Positions 18,173 through 27,647 of a stretch of DNA of 64,000 nucleotides are shown piece by piece. The stretch comes from Parasphingopyxis sp. Its GTDB lineage: Bacteria > Pseudomonadota > Alphaproteobacteria > Sphingomonadales > Sphingomonadaceae. Every line of letters starts with the position of its first letter. Position 1 is the first letter of the stretch. The notes below the pieces were generated by a model. The model was not told the DNA's origin, searched no databases, and saw only the letters and a list, made by a program, of their open reading frames with translations. The stretch spans positions 186,001 to 250,000 of the forward strand of contig NZ_JANQNS010000008.1 of the NCBI RefSeq assembly GCF_028279465.1, in the 5' to 3' direction. A program made the translations under genes and the position numbers.

Positions 18173-19495
18173 TTACTGAACCCTGTCCAGTGCGCGGCGG
18201 ACGGAGGTGAAGGTGCGCTGGATGTCTTCTGGTTTGGAATTCAGGAAGGGCGAGAATTGGAGAGTCTCTCCGCCGTTGCGGACCATCAGGTCTTCCTCCC
18301 AAAAGCACAATTTGTGAGCCTCGAGCGCCCGCGCACCCGGCCCGTCAGGTCCGGGAGAAAGCTCAACAGCGCCCATCAACCCGATATTGCGCACATCAAT
18401 CACCTTCGGATGATCCGCCAGCGAATGAATTGCCTCTTCAAACACCGGTTCGAGCACACGCGCCTGGGCGAAGGAACCGTCTTCCTCATACACGTCAAGT
18501 GCCGCCAAACCGGCCGCCGCGGCGACCGGGTGACCGGAATAGGTGTAACCGTGGAAGAGTTCGATAAGGTGCGGCGGCCCCTGCACGATAGCGTCGTAAA
18601 TCTCGGCACGTACCAGAACGGCGCCCATCGGGATGACGCCATTGGTGAGTCCTTTGGCGACATTGATAATGTCGGGCGTCACCCCAAAGCGTTCTGCCGC
18701 GAAGGCGGCACCCACGCGTCCGAAACCAGTGATCACCTCGTCAAAAATGAGGAGAATGCCATGACGCGTGCAGATGTCGCGCAGACGCTGGAGATAACCC
18801 TCGGGCGGTGGCAGCACACCAGCCGACCCTGCGACCGGCTCAACAATCACGGCGGCAATGTTGCTCGGATCGTGCAGGGCGCAGAGCCGTTCTAACTCAT
18901 CAGCCAGGTGCGCCCCATGTTTTGGCAGTCCGCGCGAGAAAGCGTTGCGGCCAAGATCGAAGGTGTGAGGCAGGTGATCGACACCGGGCAGGAGCGCGCC
19001 ACTAAACGCCTTGCGGTTCGGGACGATGCCGCCCACCGATATCCCGCCCAGGTTGACGCCATGGTAGCCGCGCTCTCGGCCAATGAGGCGGGTTCTACTC
19101 GCTTCGCCTTTGGCCCGATGATAGGCAAGCGCCAGTTTGAGTGAGGTGTCGGCCGCTTCCGACCCGGAATTGCAGAAGAAAACATGATCGATGCCGTCCG
19201 GCGCGAGGTCAGCCAGCCGATGTGCGAGTTCGAACGCCTTGGGGTGTCCCACCTGGAAGGAGATCGCATAGTCCAGCTCAGCCACTTGCGCCCGCACCGC
19301 GTCCGCAATGTGTGGGTGACAGTGGCCGAGGCCCGAAGTCCACAAGCCCGAAAAGGCATCGTAGATCTGTCGCCCGTCTTCGGATCGGTAGTAATGCCCA
19401 TCTGCGGCCACGACGAGACGCGGAGCGGCCTTGAAGTCGCGATTGGCGGTGAACGGCATCCAATACGAATCCAAGGTCGAATTGTCGGATTGCAC
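18173..19495 (-). CDS. Class III PLP-dependent aminotransferase (omega-amino acid:pyruvate type)
   Basis: Transfers amino groups from omega-amino acids or amines to pyruvate or another oxo acid. The opening SYWMPFTANRDFKAAPRLV and the GLWTSGLGHCHP region are typical of beta-alanine:pyruvate aminotransferases. The PLP-binding segment is LLIFDEVITGFGRVGAAF, and the Schiff-base lysine lies in INVAKGLTNG near residue 281. The long open frame starts with TTG at 19513; the GTG at 19495 has GGGAG upstream and is preferred. It is divergent from an XRE-cupin regulator of the type that often controls amine catabolism. The amine substrate cannot be read from sequence. Confidence 0.9.
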   Translation of the reverse strand: MQSDNSTLDSYWMPFTANRDFKAAPRLVVAADGHYYRSEDGRQIYDAFSGLWTSGLGHCHPHIADAVRAQVAELDYAISFQVGHPKAFELAHRLADLAPDGIDHVFFCNSGSEAADTSLKLALAYHRAKGEASRTRLIGRERGYHGVNLGGISVGGIVPNRKAFSGALLPGVDHLPHTFDLGRNAFSRGLPKHGAHLADELERLCALHDPSNIAAVIVEPVAGSAGVLPPPEGYLQRLRDICTRHGILLIFDEVITGFGRVGAAFAAERFGVTPDIINVAKGLTNGVIPMGAVLVRAEIYDAIVQGPPHLIELFHGYTYSGHPVAAAAGLAALDVYEEDGSFAQARVLEPVFEEAIHSLADHPKVIDVRNIGLMGAVELSPGPDGPGARALEAHKLCFWEEDLMVRNGGETLQFSPFLNSKPEDIQRTFTSVRRALDRVQ

Positions 19496-19622
19496 GATGA
19501 TGGCCGCTCCCAATCGTACGCCAGTCTCAGGTTCCCGAGATTCAAGGGCGCGCGACTGTATTGCAAGCCGTCAAGCAGCAACGCGAGAATGGCCGTTTCC
19601 CTTGCTTCTCATCGCGCTAATG

Positions 19623-19636
19623 TTTAGCATACTATA
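19623..19636. promoter_or_regulatory. Promoter/operator motif shared with the 3554 site
   Basis: TTTAGCATACTATA lies directly before the XRE-cupin gene and in the divergent gap with the aminotransferase. Its first 12 bases are the exact reverse complement of bases 3556-3567. The TACTAT/TATACA core could be the -10 element of the regulator's promoter, so the match may reflect promoter composition rather than a shared regulator. Confidence 0.35.
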
Positions 19637-19638
19637 CA

Positions 19639-20262
19639 ATGCCTCTTGTGCCGGGGCGGGTGAACGTGCTGGAGCTTCGCTTGGCTGTCGTAGAAGGGAA
19701 TGACGTACGCAGCATTGCCGGATTGGGTCGTAAGCTGGCCCAGATCAGGCACGCCCACGGATTCTCCCAGCGTCAGCTAGCGCGTCGATCGGGAGTGGCC
19801 AACGCGACCATTTCACAGATTGAATTGGGACGACTCAATCCGACGGTCGGTACCCTTCGCAAGGTGCTTGGCGGCCTTCCAATGACGCTTTCGGCCTTTT
19901 TCGACGACCAGCCGAATGCTGCCAACGACAAGATTTTCTACAGCCGGTCCGAGCTTACCGAAATCTCCAAGGGGCGCGTCTCTTATCGACAAATCGGCGG
20001 CAATCTGGCGGGCAAGGCCATCCAGCTTTTATGGGAACGCTATGAACCGGGGGCCAGCACTGGTCGTCATCCGCTGACACATGAGGGAGAGGAGTGCGGT
20101 CTCGTGATCCGCGGAGAGCTCACCGTGAGCGTTGGAGATCGCAGTCAAACATTATGTGCTGGTGAAGCCTATTATTTCCGCAGTGAGTTGCCGCATCAAT
20201 TTAAGAACGAAGGGGCCGAAGTCTGTGAACTCGTCACAGCCGCGACGCCGCCGACATTTTGA
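19639..20262 (+). CDS. XRE-family regulator with C-terminal cupin domain
   Basis: A 207-residue two-domain regulator. Residues 30-85 form a helix-turn-helix (LGRKLAQIRHAHGFSQRQLA, ATISQIELGRLNPTVGTLRK), and the C-terminal part is a cupin sensor domain (GRHPLTHEGEECGLVIRGEL, YYFRSELPHQF). This resembles PuuR-type regulators of polyamine and amino acid use. It is divergent from the class III aminotransferase and most likely controls it. The start is uncertain: the ATG at 19639 lacks a Shine-Dalgarno sequence and could be leaderless, and a GTG at 19660 is in frame. Confidence 0.88.
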   Translation: MPLVPGRVNVLELRLAVVEGNDVRSIAGLGRKLAQIRHAHGFSQRQLARRSGVANATISQIELGRLNPTVGTLRKVLGGLPMTLSAFFDDQPNAANDKIFYSRSELTEISKGRVSYRQIGGNLAGKAIQLLWERYEPGASTGRHPLTHEGEECGLVIRGELTVSVGDRSQTLCAGEAYYFRSELPHQFKNEGAEVCELVTAATPPTF

Positions 20263-20358
20263 TCATGTCTTGCACTTCTGATCCACTACAATCGGCCATC
20301 ATGAAATGCCGATCTTTTCGATGCCAGGCACGCAAGAGAACCCCGGGTTTCTGATCCA

Positions 20359-21279
20359 ATGCATTCGAACCTGAATCTCAATCTCCTGCCCGTGCTCTCG
20401 GTGCTGCTGGAAACGCGCAGCGTCACCAGGTCGGCGGAGCGATTGGGTCTAACCCAACCGGCGGTCAGTCATGCGCTCTCGAAACTTCGGCAAGCATTTG
20501 ACGATGAGCTCCTCATAATGGTGGGCCGCGAATTGAAGCTAACGCCTATGGCCCGAAAGCTGCAGGAGCCGCTTCAGGATATCCTGGCTAACGTGGACAC
20601 ACTTGATCAGCTCAAAAATGTCGATCCGGAAAATTGGCAGGGCGAAGTAGTTATCGCTACCGCCGACCAAATTTGTAATTCGTTACTCGCCCCGCTTTTG
20701 AAGAAAGTCAGTCAGGTGGCGCCGGCCCTGACGATTCGATTTACAAACCTGACACGACGTTCGCTCAAGCAATTGGAGCTTGATAAGATCGATTTGATGA
20801 TCGCCCCTGAAGGGCTTATCCAAAATGCATCACTCATACGGCGCAGCCTGTTCTCAGATCATTTTGTTTGTATCTACAGCGCGAAGACGGATTTAAAGCC
20901 ACCAGTGGACCTAGAGGGTTATCTGGATCGCACTCACATAGTTTCAACGATCGACTATGCTAACGACTCTCCGATTACTGGTGTAATCCCTGAGCTCGAC
21001 GAACTGAGAGCAAAACAAAATAACATTGCGGTTATACCGTATTATCTTGCCATTCCGCTTATTGTTGCAAACACGGAATATGTATCGCTTATTCAAAAAA
21101 CATTGGTCGAAAAATTTATCGAATATGGTGAGATTGAATACTGTGATCCGCCCATAGAGATACCGCCAATCGAATTATCACTGTTCTGGCATCCACGCCG
21201 AAACTCGGACCCAGCCCATTTATGGCTGAGGAACGAGGTCGTATCGATTTTCGCGAAGCATTCACGCAAAAGCAAATAG
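20359..21279 (+). CDS. LysR-family transcriptional regulator
   Basis: A 306-residue LysR regulator. The DNA-binding domain covers about residues 5-65 (VTRSAERLGLTQPAVSHALS, LRQAFDDELLIM). The effector domain looks NodD/NahR-like, with VVIATADQICNSLLAPLLKK and weakly conserved ligand lobes. Many LysR proteins of this subgroup respond to aromatic acids. The second half of the gene is distinctly AT-rich compared with its neighbours, a sign of transfer. It is convergent with the SDR gene on the other strand; its target is not evident. Confidence 0.92.
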   Translation: MHSNLNLNLLPVLSVLLETRSVTRSAERLGLTQPAVSHALSKLRQAFDDELLIMVGRELKLTPMARKLQEPLQDILANVDTLDQLKNVDPENWQGEVVIATADQICNSLLAPLLKKVSQVAPALTIRFTNLTRRSLKQLELDKIDLMIAPEGLIQNASLIRRSLFSDHFVCIYSAKTDLKPPVDLEGYLDRTHIVSTIDYANDSPITGVIPELDELRAKQNNIAVIPYYLAIPLIVANTEYVSLIQKTLVEKFIEYGEIEYCDPPIEIPPIELSLFWHPRRNSDPAHLWLRNEVVSIFAKHSRKSK

Positions 21280-21311
21280 AGCTCTACCTCTAAGAGTAGG
21301 CGGGTTGTCGG

Positions 21312-22076
21312 TTAGGTGCGCGCCATCGCGGTATTGTCAACCACGAGACACTCTCCGTTTACGAAACTGGCGTCATCGCTTGCCAAGAAGAGCATGACTT
21401 GCGCGACTTCCTCCGGCGTGCACATGCGTCCCTGGGATTGCGCGATGTCCTCTTCCGGGGATCCGGTTTCAAGCTCGCTTAGCCATGCGACTTCGCGGCG
21501 ACCATGGTCTGTATCGATAAATCCGGGTGAAACAGCGTTGCATCGGATATGCCTGTCCCGATATTCCACGGCGATCGAGCGGGTAAACTGAATGCAAGCG
21601 CCTTTGGTTGTGCAGTATGCACTCTGAAAAGAAGATGCCGTCAGTCCAGAGATCGACGCAGTGTTAACAATCGCACCGCCTCCGGCTGAAAGCATGTGCG
21701 GCAAAGCGGCTTTGGTCGCATGCACCATGCTCAACACATTGGTTTCAAACATATGCGTCCATTCGGATGCGTCCATTTCGTCAAACGCCTTCACCATAAC
21801 GATACCCGCATGGTTCAGGAGAATATCGATGCCTCCCCATTTCGCGGCTATGTCGGAAATAGCGGCATCGACCATCTCGGCCCGGCTCACGTCTGTCGAA
21901 TGATATAGTGAGGGGCGTCCCGAGGACGCGACTTCTTCGCAAACGCGGCTGCCATTCGCATCATCGATATCGAGGATCGCCACCGAGGCGCCTTCCTTGG
22001 CGAACAAGAGGGCGGCCGCTCTGCCGCACCCCTTGGCACCGCCAGTTATGACGGCTCGCTTGCCCTCAAGTCTCAC
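21312..22076 (-). CDS. SDR-family oxidoreductase
   Basis: A 254-residue classical short-chain dehydrogenase. It has the cofactor motif TGGAKGCGRA near residues 11-20, an acidic residue after beta-2 (ILDIDD) favouring NAD, the NHAG motif, catalytic Ser near 141 and the YCTTK pair (Tyr 154, Lys 158). The C-terminus ends with the usual GECLVVDNTAMA. It is followed upstream on the same strand, 45 bases away, by a hydroxyacid-dehydrogenase-like gene, so the two probably form an operon that oxidises a hydroxy intermediate. The substrate is unknown. Confidence 0.92.
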   Translation of the reverse strand: MRLEGKRAVITGGAKGCGRAAALLFAKEGASVAILDIDDANGSRVCEEVASSGRPSLYHSTDVSRAEMVDAAISDIAAKWGGIDILLNHAGIVMVKAFDEMDASEWTHMFETNVLSMVHATKAALPHMLSAGGGAIVNTASISGLTASSFQSAYCTTKGACIQFTRSIAVEYRDRHIRCNAVSPGFIDTDHGRREVAWLSELETGSPEEDIAQSQGRMCTPEEVAQVMLFLASDDASFVNGECLVVDNTAMART

Positions 22077-22121
22077 TGACCGGTCTCATTGATCAGCACC
22101 CGGACTGCCGCACGGCACCGC

Positions 22122-23033
22122 TCAGCCATCATATCTCGCAACCCCCGCAAATTCGGCAAACAGATTGGCCGCTTCAGCGACGTCCTTGCCGCCTGCACCT
22201 TTGGCCCTGATGATCTGGTAGAGCTGCATGGCCGCAGCATTCAGTGGCATGGGGACTTTCAATTCGCGGCCAAGGTCTTCGGCGAGCCGATGGTCCTTAT
22301 ATTGTAGGTCAACCGAAAAGCCGGGTTCGAAATTCTGATTGCGAATTCGAGGCGCGAAATAGTTGAACAACCAATAGCTGTTCGCGTCGGTATGAGCGAA
22401 AACCGCAAACAGGTCTTCGGGATCGATGCCGGCCGCACGGCCAAGTGCAAAAGCTTCCGCAGCGACCAGGTTATGGAGACCGGAGATGTGGTTGCTAATC
22501 AGCTTGACCGTGCTTCCGGTCCCTGCCGGACCCAGAAGCAGGCAGTGCTCACCCAATATTTTCATCAACGGTTTCGCACGCTCGAATGCGTCTGGTTCAC
22601 CGCCTGCCATGAAGGTGATGTTGGCGTTCTCGGCACCATCAGTCCCGGCGCTCATGGGCTCCCCACCGCTGACCGGGGCCTCGATATAGTCGATACCCCG
22701 AACGTTTGCGTGATCGCACAGCGCGCGGGCGGTCGATGGATCGATCGTGCTAACGTCCAGGATCAACGCTCCGGGCTTTGCCAGATCAATGATGCCACCT
22801 TCCCCCATCATGGCCCGGTGCGATGCATCGGGATCGGGAAGGGAAACCAAGATGAACTCTGCGTCCTTCACCGTCTCTGCGGCGGTATCCCGCCAATGGT
22901 CATCACCGAAGCGCTCTCGGCGCGACGGATCGGCATCATGCACCGTCAGTTCAGCGCCTGAGTTAATCAGGTGCCGAGCATAGATTGAGCCGATTTTCCC
23001 CAATCCGATCTGTCCGACGGACATAGTGGTCAT
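22122..23033 (-). CDS. NAD(P)-dependent beta-hydroxyacid dehydrogenase (3-hydroxyisobutyrate dehydrogenase family)
   Basis: A 303-residue reductase of the tartronate semialdehyde reductase / 3-hydroxyisobutyrate dehydrogenase family. The N-terminal Rossmann motif is VGQIGLGKIGSIYARHLI, the substrate-binding DVSTIDPSTAR and EAPVSGGEPMSAGT follow, and the catalytic lysine is in STVKLISNHISG. The ATG at 23033 was chosen because AAGGA precedes it by nine bases; the longer open frame is not conserved. It reads towards the SDR gene 45 bases downstream. Imine reductases also belong to this fold, so an imine substrate is possible. Confidence 0.9.
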   Translation of the reverse strand: MTTMSVGQIGLGKIGSIYARHLINSGAELTVHDADPSRRERFGDDHWRDTAAETVKDAEFILVSLPDPDASHRAMMGEGGIIDLAKPGALILDVSTIDPSTARALCDHANVRGIDYIEAPVSGGEPMSAGTDGAENANITFMAGGEPDAFERAKPLMKILGEHCLLLGPAGTGSTVKLISNHISGLHNLVAAEAFALGRAAGIDPEDLFAVFAHTDANSYWLFNYFAPRIRNQNFEPGFSVDLQYKDHRLAEDLGRELKVPMPLNAAAMQLYQIIRAKGAGGKDVAEAANLFAEFAGVARYDG

Positions 23034-23331
23034 TCTCACACATCCTTCACAAGAGACCCAACTCCACAAATGGGGAGCGCCTGTATTTCTGATGGTCACG
23101 AAAGCTTAGCAGCGACCGAAAACTATCGCGTATCGAATCTGTTTATGGTTGCTATTCGCGATCAGCATTTGAAGCCGTCGGGTGATCAGGCACTCTGCCG
23201 TAAACTTTTGTAGAAGGGGCCGATCTTCGCTTGGTTTTGTGATCGCGAGAGCGGTCTAGTCACCCGGTCGATAATCCCTGGCCGCTGAGCAATTGCTAAT
23301 TCTCGAACGACGCAACAGACGGAAACGACCA

Positions 23332-24411
23332 ATGCATGACGATCGAGTTTCGCGCAGTTCGCCTTTGTGGTTCGAAGATGATGCACTGGTTTCTGAAATC
23401 GAAGTACAGTCAATAACCGGCTCTTCCGGTGAAGTTAACTTTGCAATGACCGAGGGAAATGGACCTCCGATACTATTATTGCCTGGAATGAATGAGCCAT
23501 GGCACTCTTTCGCTCCCGTTGTAGCGAAATTGTCTGCGCATTATCGCCTCATCATGATGGAGTGGCGCGGCCACGGCATGTCACAATTCGGCGGACATTC
23601 CAGTTTTCGCGTTATCGATTACGCTAAAGATGTCGAAGCCGTCATAAGCAGCGTCGTTCGAGAACCCGCCATAATTGCGGGTAACTCGTTGGGGTCGCTG
23701 GTTGCCGTCCGTATCGCATCCGAATTTCCTGAGCGCGTGGGAGGGTTGGTTCTCGAAGATGGGCCGTTCTTCTTCACCGAAGGGGAAGATTGGGAGCATC
23801 ACTGGGTTGCTGCCAAACGGTTCAAGCCTCTTCATAGACTGCTGCTCGCCCGTGACACGCGAGGAATGGAGTTCCTGGAATTTGTTGAACGCCTTGGGGA
23901 ACTGCCATTTCCTCTGCCCCCTGACTTAACAGCCCAGGAGAAGCAGAGTTTTTTGGAAGATATTGAAATCCGCTTACAGCCGCTGACTGACAACTCATCG
24001 GACCTGCAGATGGCTGCGTGGCTCAACGATCGTCCCAGTGCGCATCGGGCTTCAACGCCAAGTTGGGCGCAAGTGTTGCCGCCGCCTCTGGTCGAGGCAA
24101 GAGCACGAAAAGACTATCGTGTCGCCGCTGCTGTACCGGCGGATGCGGGCTCAAGCGCGTTCAATGAAAATTTCGATCACGAGAGCGCGCTTGAGCAGGT
24201 GCGTTGCCCGACGCTTATATTGCAAGCGGATACCGACCTCTCGCCAATCATAGAAAAAGATACGGCTTCCAGAATTCTCGATGTCATCGGCACGGAAACC
24301 GTGCGGCACATTTACTGCAAAGGATCAGGCCACGAAGTTCATCGGGATGACCCCGAACTGTATTGCGAAGCGTTCCTCGAACTATTTGCACCTCAACAGG
24401 TAGGGAATTGA
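23332..24411 (+). CDS. Alpha/beta hydrolase
   Basis: A 359-residue cytoplasmic hydrolase. The oxyanion region is LLLPGMNEPWHSF, the nucleophile elbow IIAGNSLGSLVA (Ser near residue 118), the acid LILQADTDLSP and the catalytic histidine GSGHEVHRDDP near the C-terminus. The ATG at 23332 was chosen over an upstream TTG at 23293. It lies two bases before an amidohydrolase gene, so the two are an operon and probably open or trim the same molecule in successive hydrolyses. Meta-cleavage-product hydrolases and esterases share this architecture; the substrate is not known. Confidence 0.88.
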   Translation: MHDDRVSRSSPLWFEDDALVSEIEVQSITGSSGEVNFAMTEGNGPPILLLPGMNEPWHSFAPVVAKLSAHYRLIMMEWRGHGMSQFGGHSSFRVIDYAKDVEAVISSVVREPAIIAGNSLGSLVAVRIASEFPERVGGLVLEDGPFFFTEGEDWEHHWVAAKRFKPLHRLLLARDTRGMEFLEFVERLGELPFPLPPDLTAQEKQSFLEDIEIRLQPLTDNSSDLQMAAWLNDRPSAHRASTPSWAQVLPPPLVEARARKDYRVAAAVPADAGSSAFNENFDHESALEQVRCPTLILQADTDLSPIIEKDTASRILDVIGTETVRHIYCKGSGHEVHRDDPELYCEAFLELFAPQQVGN

Positions 24412-24413
24412 AC

Positions 24414-25838
24414 ATGAGCGCCGATATGGGGGCAAACACATCGGATATTCGGCCGCGCAAGGTCGCCCTTCTCATCCGCAACGCACATGTCATCACCGTT
24501 GATGCCGATCTGAAAGAATATGCGGATGGCTATGTCGCCGTCGATGACGGGCAGATTGTCGGTGTCGGCGCCAGCAAGGAACTCGAAGGCAAGTTCGAAG
24601 CTGAACAGGTCCATGATGCCGGTGGCAAGATGTGTCTGCCTGGGTTGATCAATGCCCATATGCATCCGGCATTCTATCTAGTGACCCCGAAGTTCGCTTC
24701 TCTGGATCAGAGTGAGCCCGGCCTGCTCTCCCGCGGTGGAAAAATGGGGCAGTTCCTCGCTCTTTTTGGGCGCGTCGATCATATCGGAATCACCGAGGAC
24801 GAGACCTATCTTGGCGCTTTAGCCGGGCTTGTTCGCATGCTTCGCACCGGCTCCACCTGTGTGAACGACGGCGGCTTCGGCAAACTCACGGGAATTGCAA
24901 ACGCAATCCAGGACAGTGGTTTGCGTGGAATTGCCACCTATGGAGGCGGTGGCGATCTGGCGCATGGCGCGGACGGAAGCCCGCCTACCCGCATGGGCGA
25001 TGTGGACGTGCTTCTCGGCGATATCCTTGAGGAGTTTGACCGCTGGCACGGTTCCTATGGCGGAAGGATCCGGTGTTGGTTCAACGTTCCAACAGACTTG
25101 AATGGCAGCGATGAGTATTGGACCGAAGTTAAGCGACTGGCTGAGGCTCGTCAGGTTGGGATCAGCAGCCATGTAGCCACCGTTGCGACGCATGATGAAA
25201 TGTCGATGGCGATGTTCGGCAAGCGCGGCATTCCCCGATTGGCGGACCTTGGCGTTCTGGGCCCGAATTGGCAGGGCATTCATATGGGCTTTGTTAATGA
25301 TCAAGAGATTGAGATTCTGAAAGAATCTGATGCCAGCATCGCGCATTGTCCCGCGACATCAATGGGGAGCGGGAAAGGGATATTTGGCGTTGGCTCAATC
25401 CCCAAGATGGTGGATCGCGGGGTAACGGTCGCCTTGGGGTCAGACTCTCCGCAATGGGGCGACATGATCCAGCAGATGCAGCTCGCCTATTATGGGCACA
25501 AGGATGCGGCGCAAGATGACCTGATATTCTCGCCCTATGAAGTGCTGGATATGGCGACAAGAAGCGCAGCCAAATCTTTGCTTTGGGATGATGAGATTGG
25601 AACGATCGAAGTCGGTAAGAAGGCAGACCTTACACTGATTTCGTTTGATAACCTGCGCTATGCCTCACTGCCGCACCCATTGCTCGGATTAATGCGCGCA
25701 GGCCATGGCGGCGATGTGGACACGGTCATCGTCGAGGGGAAGATTCTGATGGCCGACAAGACGCTGTGCGTTGTTGATGAAGAGAAGGTGATGGCCGATG
25801 CCGCGCAAGCAACACAAAGTCTGTTGTCCAGATTTTGA
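24414..25838 (+). CDS. Amidohydrolase family protein (ATZ/TRZ-like metal hydrolase)
   Basis: A 474-residue metal-dependent hydrolase of the group that includes atrazine chlorohydrolase, S-adenosylhomocysteine deaminase and cytosine deaminase. The metal site H-M-H is in GLINAHMHPAFYL, followed by SSHVATVATHDE, GIHMGFVND and the aspartate in ALGSDSPQWGDM. The ATG at 24414 follows AGGG and starts two bases after the upstream hydrolase gene ends. The family removes amino, chloro or other groups from ring carbons or opens cyclic amides, so a deamination step in the degradative route is plausible but not shown. Confidence 0.87.
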   Translation: MSADMGANTSDIRPRKVALLIRNAHVITVDADLKEYADGYVAVDDGQIVGVGASKELEGKFEAEQVHDAGGKMCLPGLINAHMHPAFYLVTPKFASLDQSEPGLLSRGGKMGQFLALFGRVDHIGITEDETYLGALAGLVRMLRTGSTCVNDGGFGKLTGIANAIQDSGLRGIATYGGGGDLAHGADGSPPTRMGDVDVLLGDILEEFDRWHGSYGGRIRCWFNVPTDLNGSDEYWTEVKRLAEARQVGISSHVATVATHDEMSMAMFGKRGIPRLADLGVLGPNWQGIHMGFVNDQEIEILKESDASIAHCPATSMGSGKGIFGVGSIPKMVDRGVTVALGSDSPQWGDMIQQMQLAYYGHKDAAQDDLIFSPYEVLDMATRSAAKSLLWDDEIGTIEVGKKADLTLISFDNLRYASLPHPLLGLMRAGHGGDVDTVIVEGKILMADKTLCVVDEEKVMADAAQATQSLLSRF

Positions 25839-26006
25839 CCACGCTCAGCTGCCGTCTGTGAACCGTTGGGGCTGGGCATGATCGAGGCGTTACCGATGCG
25901 TTTGACAGGGCATCACGCTGTCACCCGCGCATCGCCAGAGAGAAGATTGAGATCACATTTTTTGCGGCCGTTATTCGGTTAGTGTCGCATCATCGGGGGA
26001 ACGGAT

Positions 26007-27344
26007 GTGTCCGACCAAAAAACCATCGACGTCGAAACGCTGATCAACCGCAACAAAATCGGCGGCTTTCAAAAACGGGTTATCGGGCTTTGTATCCTGA
26101 TCGCAGTCTTGGAGGGATTTGACCTACAGGTCATCGCTTTCACTGCGCCGCAGATCATGGCGGAATGGTCTGTCAGCCAAACGGCATTCGCGGCGGTATT
26201 CGCTGCCGGACTTGTTGGTTTGATGATTGGCTCGGTCGTTCTTGGCGCGCTCGGAGATCGATACGGAAGAAAATGGCCGCTGATTATCAGCTTTGCTGCG
26301 GCCGGGGCATTCTGCTTGGCGACTGCGTTTTCCGAAAACGTTTTCGAACTCATGATCTTCAGATTCTTGACCGGTCTCGGCCTGGGCGGGTCTATTCCGA
26401 ATGCAATTGCTCTCGTGTCTGAATACTCACCGTCGCGTCATCGCGGAACGATGGTCGCGCTTGTCGCTGGAGGGTTTCCTCTGGGAGGCGCGGTTGGCGG
26501 GCTGGTCGTTGCACCGATTATCGCGGACCTAGGATGGCAAACGGTATTTGTGGTCGGCGGACTGGCACCGCTTATGGTCGCCGTCCTGATCATCTTCATA
26601 TTGCCTGAATCCATCCAGTATTTGGCGACACGGCCGAACATGAAGGCAAAATTGGATCGTCTGCTCAAGAAGGTGGACAGGGATTATGCGCCAAGCACTT
26701 CGGCGGAGCTTGCAATATCGATCGACAAGCCAAGCGAGCCTGAGGCGGACCGGTCTATGCGCAGTCTTTTTACCGAGGGACGCGCACGGGGCACCCTCTT
26801 GTTATGGGGCATTTTCTTTACGAATCTGCTGATGCTCTATCTCCTGATCAATTGGTTGCCCAGCCTCCTTACTCAAGCAGGTTTTGGCATTGAGGCCGCC
26901 ATTTTCTCGGTGGCGGCCTTCAATTGCGGTGGTATCCTGGCCAGTGTCGCACTGGGCCGCGCGCTCGACCGCATGTCTCCATATCCATGGATGATCGGGA
27001 CTTATGTCTTTGCGGCGGCGATGGTTCTCTATCTGGGCGTGATGGGAGCGAACGCCGCGACGCTATACCTGCTCATGTTCCTTACCGGCGCCGGGGTCGC
27101 CGGTCCCCAGCTGGCCATGAATGCCTTGGCAGCGGCATTCTACCCGACCAGGATACGCAGCAGCGGTCTGGGCGCCGCCCTTGGTGTGGGACGTATAGGC
27201 GCGATCCTTGGTCCATTGCTTGGCGGGGTGGTGATGACTGTCGGTTTTTCCGGGACGAGCATCTTCACGCTGCTGGCATTGCCCGCAAGCATTTGCGCTG
27301 GTTTTGTCTGGGTTCTCTGGCGGCAAGTTCGCCGCCAAACCTAA
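26007..27344 (+). CDS. MFS transporter, aromatic acid:H+ symporter type (copy 1)
   Basis: A 445-residue inner-membrane transporter with 12 predicted helices and a central cytoplasmic loop. The family signatures GALGDRYGRKWPLIIS (between helices 2 and 3) and FILPESIQYLATRP are characteristic of the 4-hydroxybenzoate/protocatechuate (PcaK-like) symporters. Translation appears to start at GTG (26007). It follows the amidohydrolase with a 168-base gap. It is similar in type to the transporter at 34997-36310, so two aromatic acids or related compounds may be imported separately. Confidence 0.9.
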   Translation: MSDQKTIDVETLINRNKIGGFQKRVIGLCILIAVLEGFDLQVIAFTAPQIMAEWSVSQTAFAAVFAAGLVGLMIGSVVLGALGDRYGRKWPLIISFAAAGAFCLATAFSENVFELMIFRFLTGLGLGGSIPNAIALVSEYSPSRHRGTMVALVAGGFPLGGAVGGLVVAPIIADLGWQTVFVVGGLAPLMVAVLIIFILPESIQYLATRPNMKAKLDRLLKKVDRDYAPSTSAELAISIDKPSEPEADRSMRSLFTEGRARGTLLLWGIFFTNLLMLYLLINWLPSLLTQAGFGIEAAIFSVAAFNCGGILASVALGRALDRMSPYPWMIGTYVFAAAMVLYLGVMGANAATLYLLMFLTGAGVAGPQLAMNALAAAFYPTRIRSSGLGAALGVGRIGAILGPLLGGVVMTVGFSGTSIFTLLALPASICAGFVWVLWRQVRRQT

Positions 27345-27647
27345 GGCTGCATTTGAGGTCTATTCAGATATCGGGAGCTTGCGAGTGTGCGAGCCTGACT
27401 GGCAGGGCTGCCCCGTCCGTGCTCACCCGCCCGCTGGCCTTTCTTGACTGCTGCGATGAACCCAGTGAGTGCGGTGTTGGCGAGAGCGCTGCGTCAGTGG
27501 CCATATTTTCGCAGATCTGACCGGCACAAGCGCTGTTTCTGTCGCTAGACCACCAAACAACGAGAAATTCGGTCGCCTCTTTCCGATACTCTCACTTCAT
27601 CAATTCTTCTCGATCAAGAATCCGTTTTCATGCTGGAGAGGGCCGGT
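27345..27647. other. Intergenic region with no recognised gene
   Basis: Both strands hold only short out-of-frame readings of the transporter tail. The half before 27648 is moderately AT-rich and presumably carries the promoter for the PLP-enzyme operon. No clear palindrome or terminator was seen. Confidence 0.4.
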
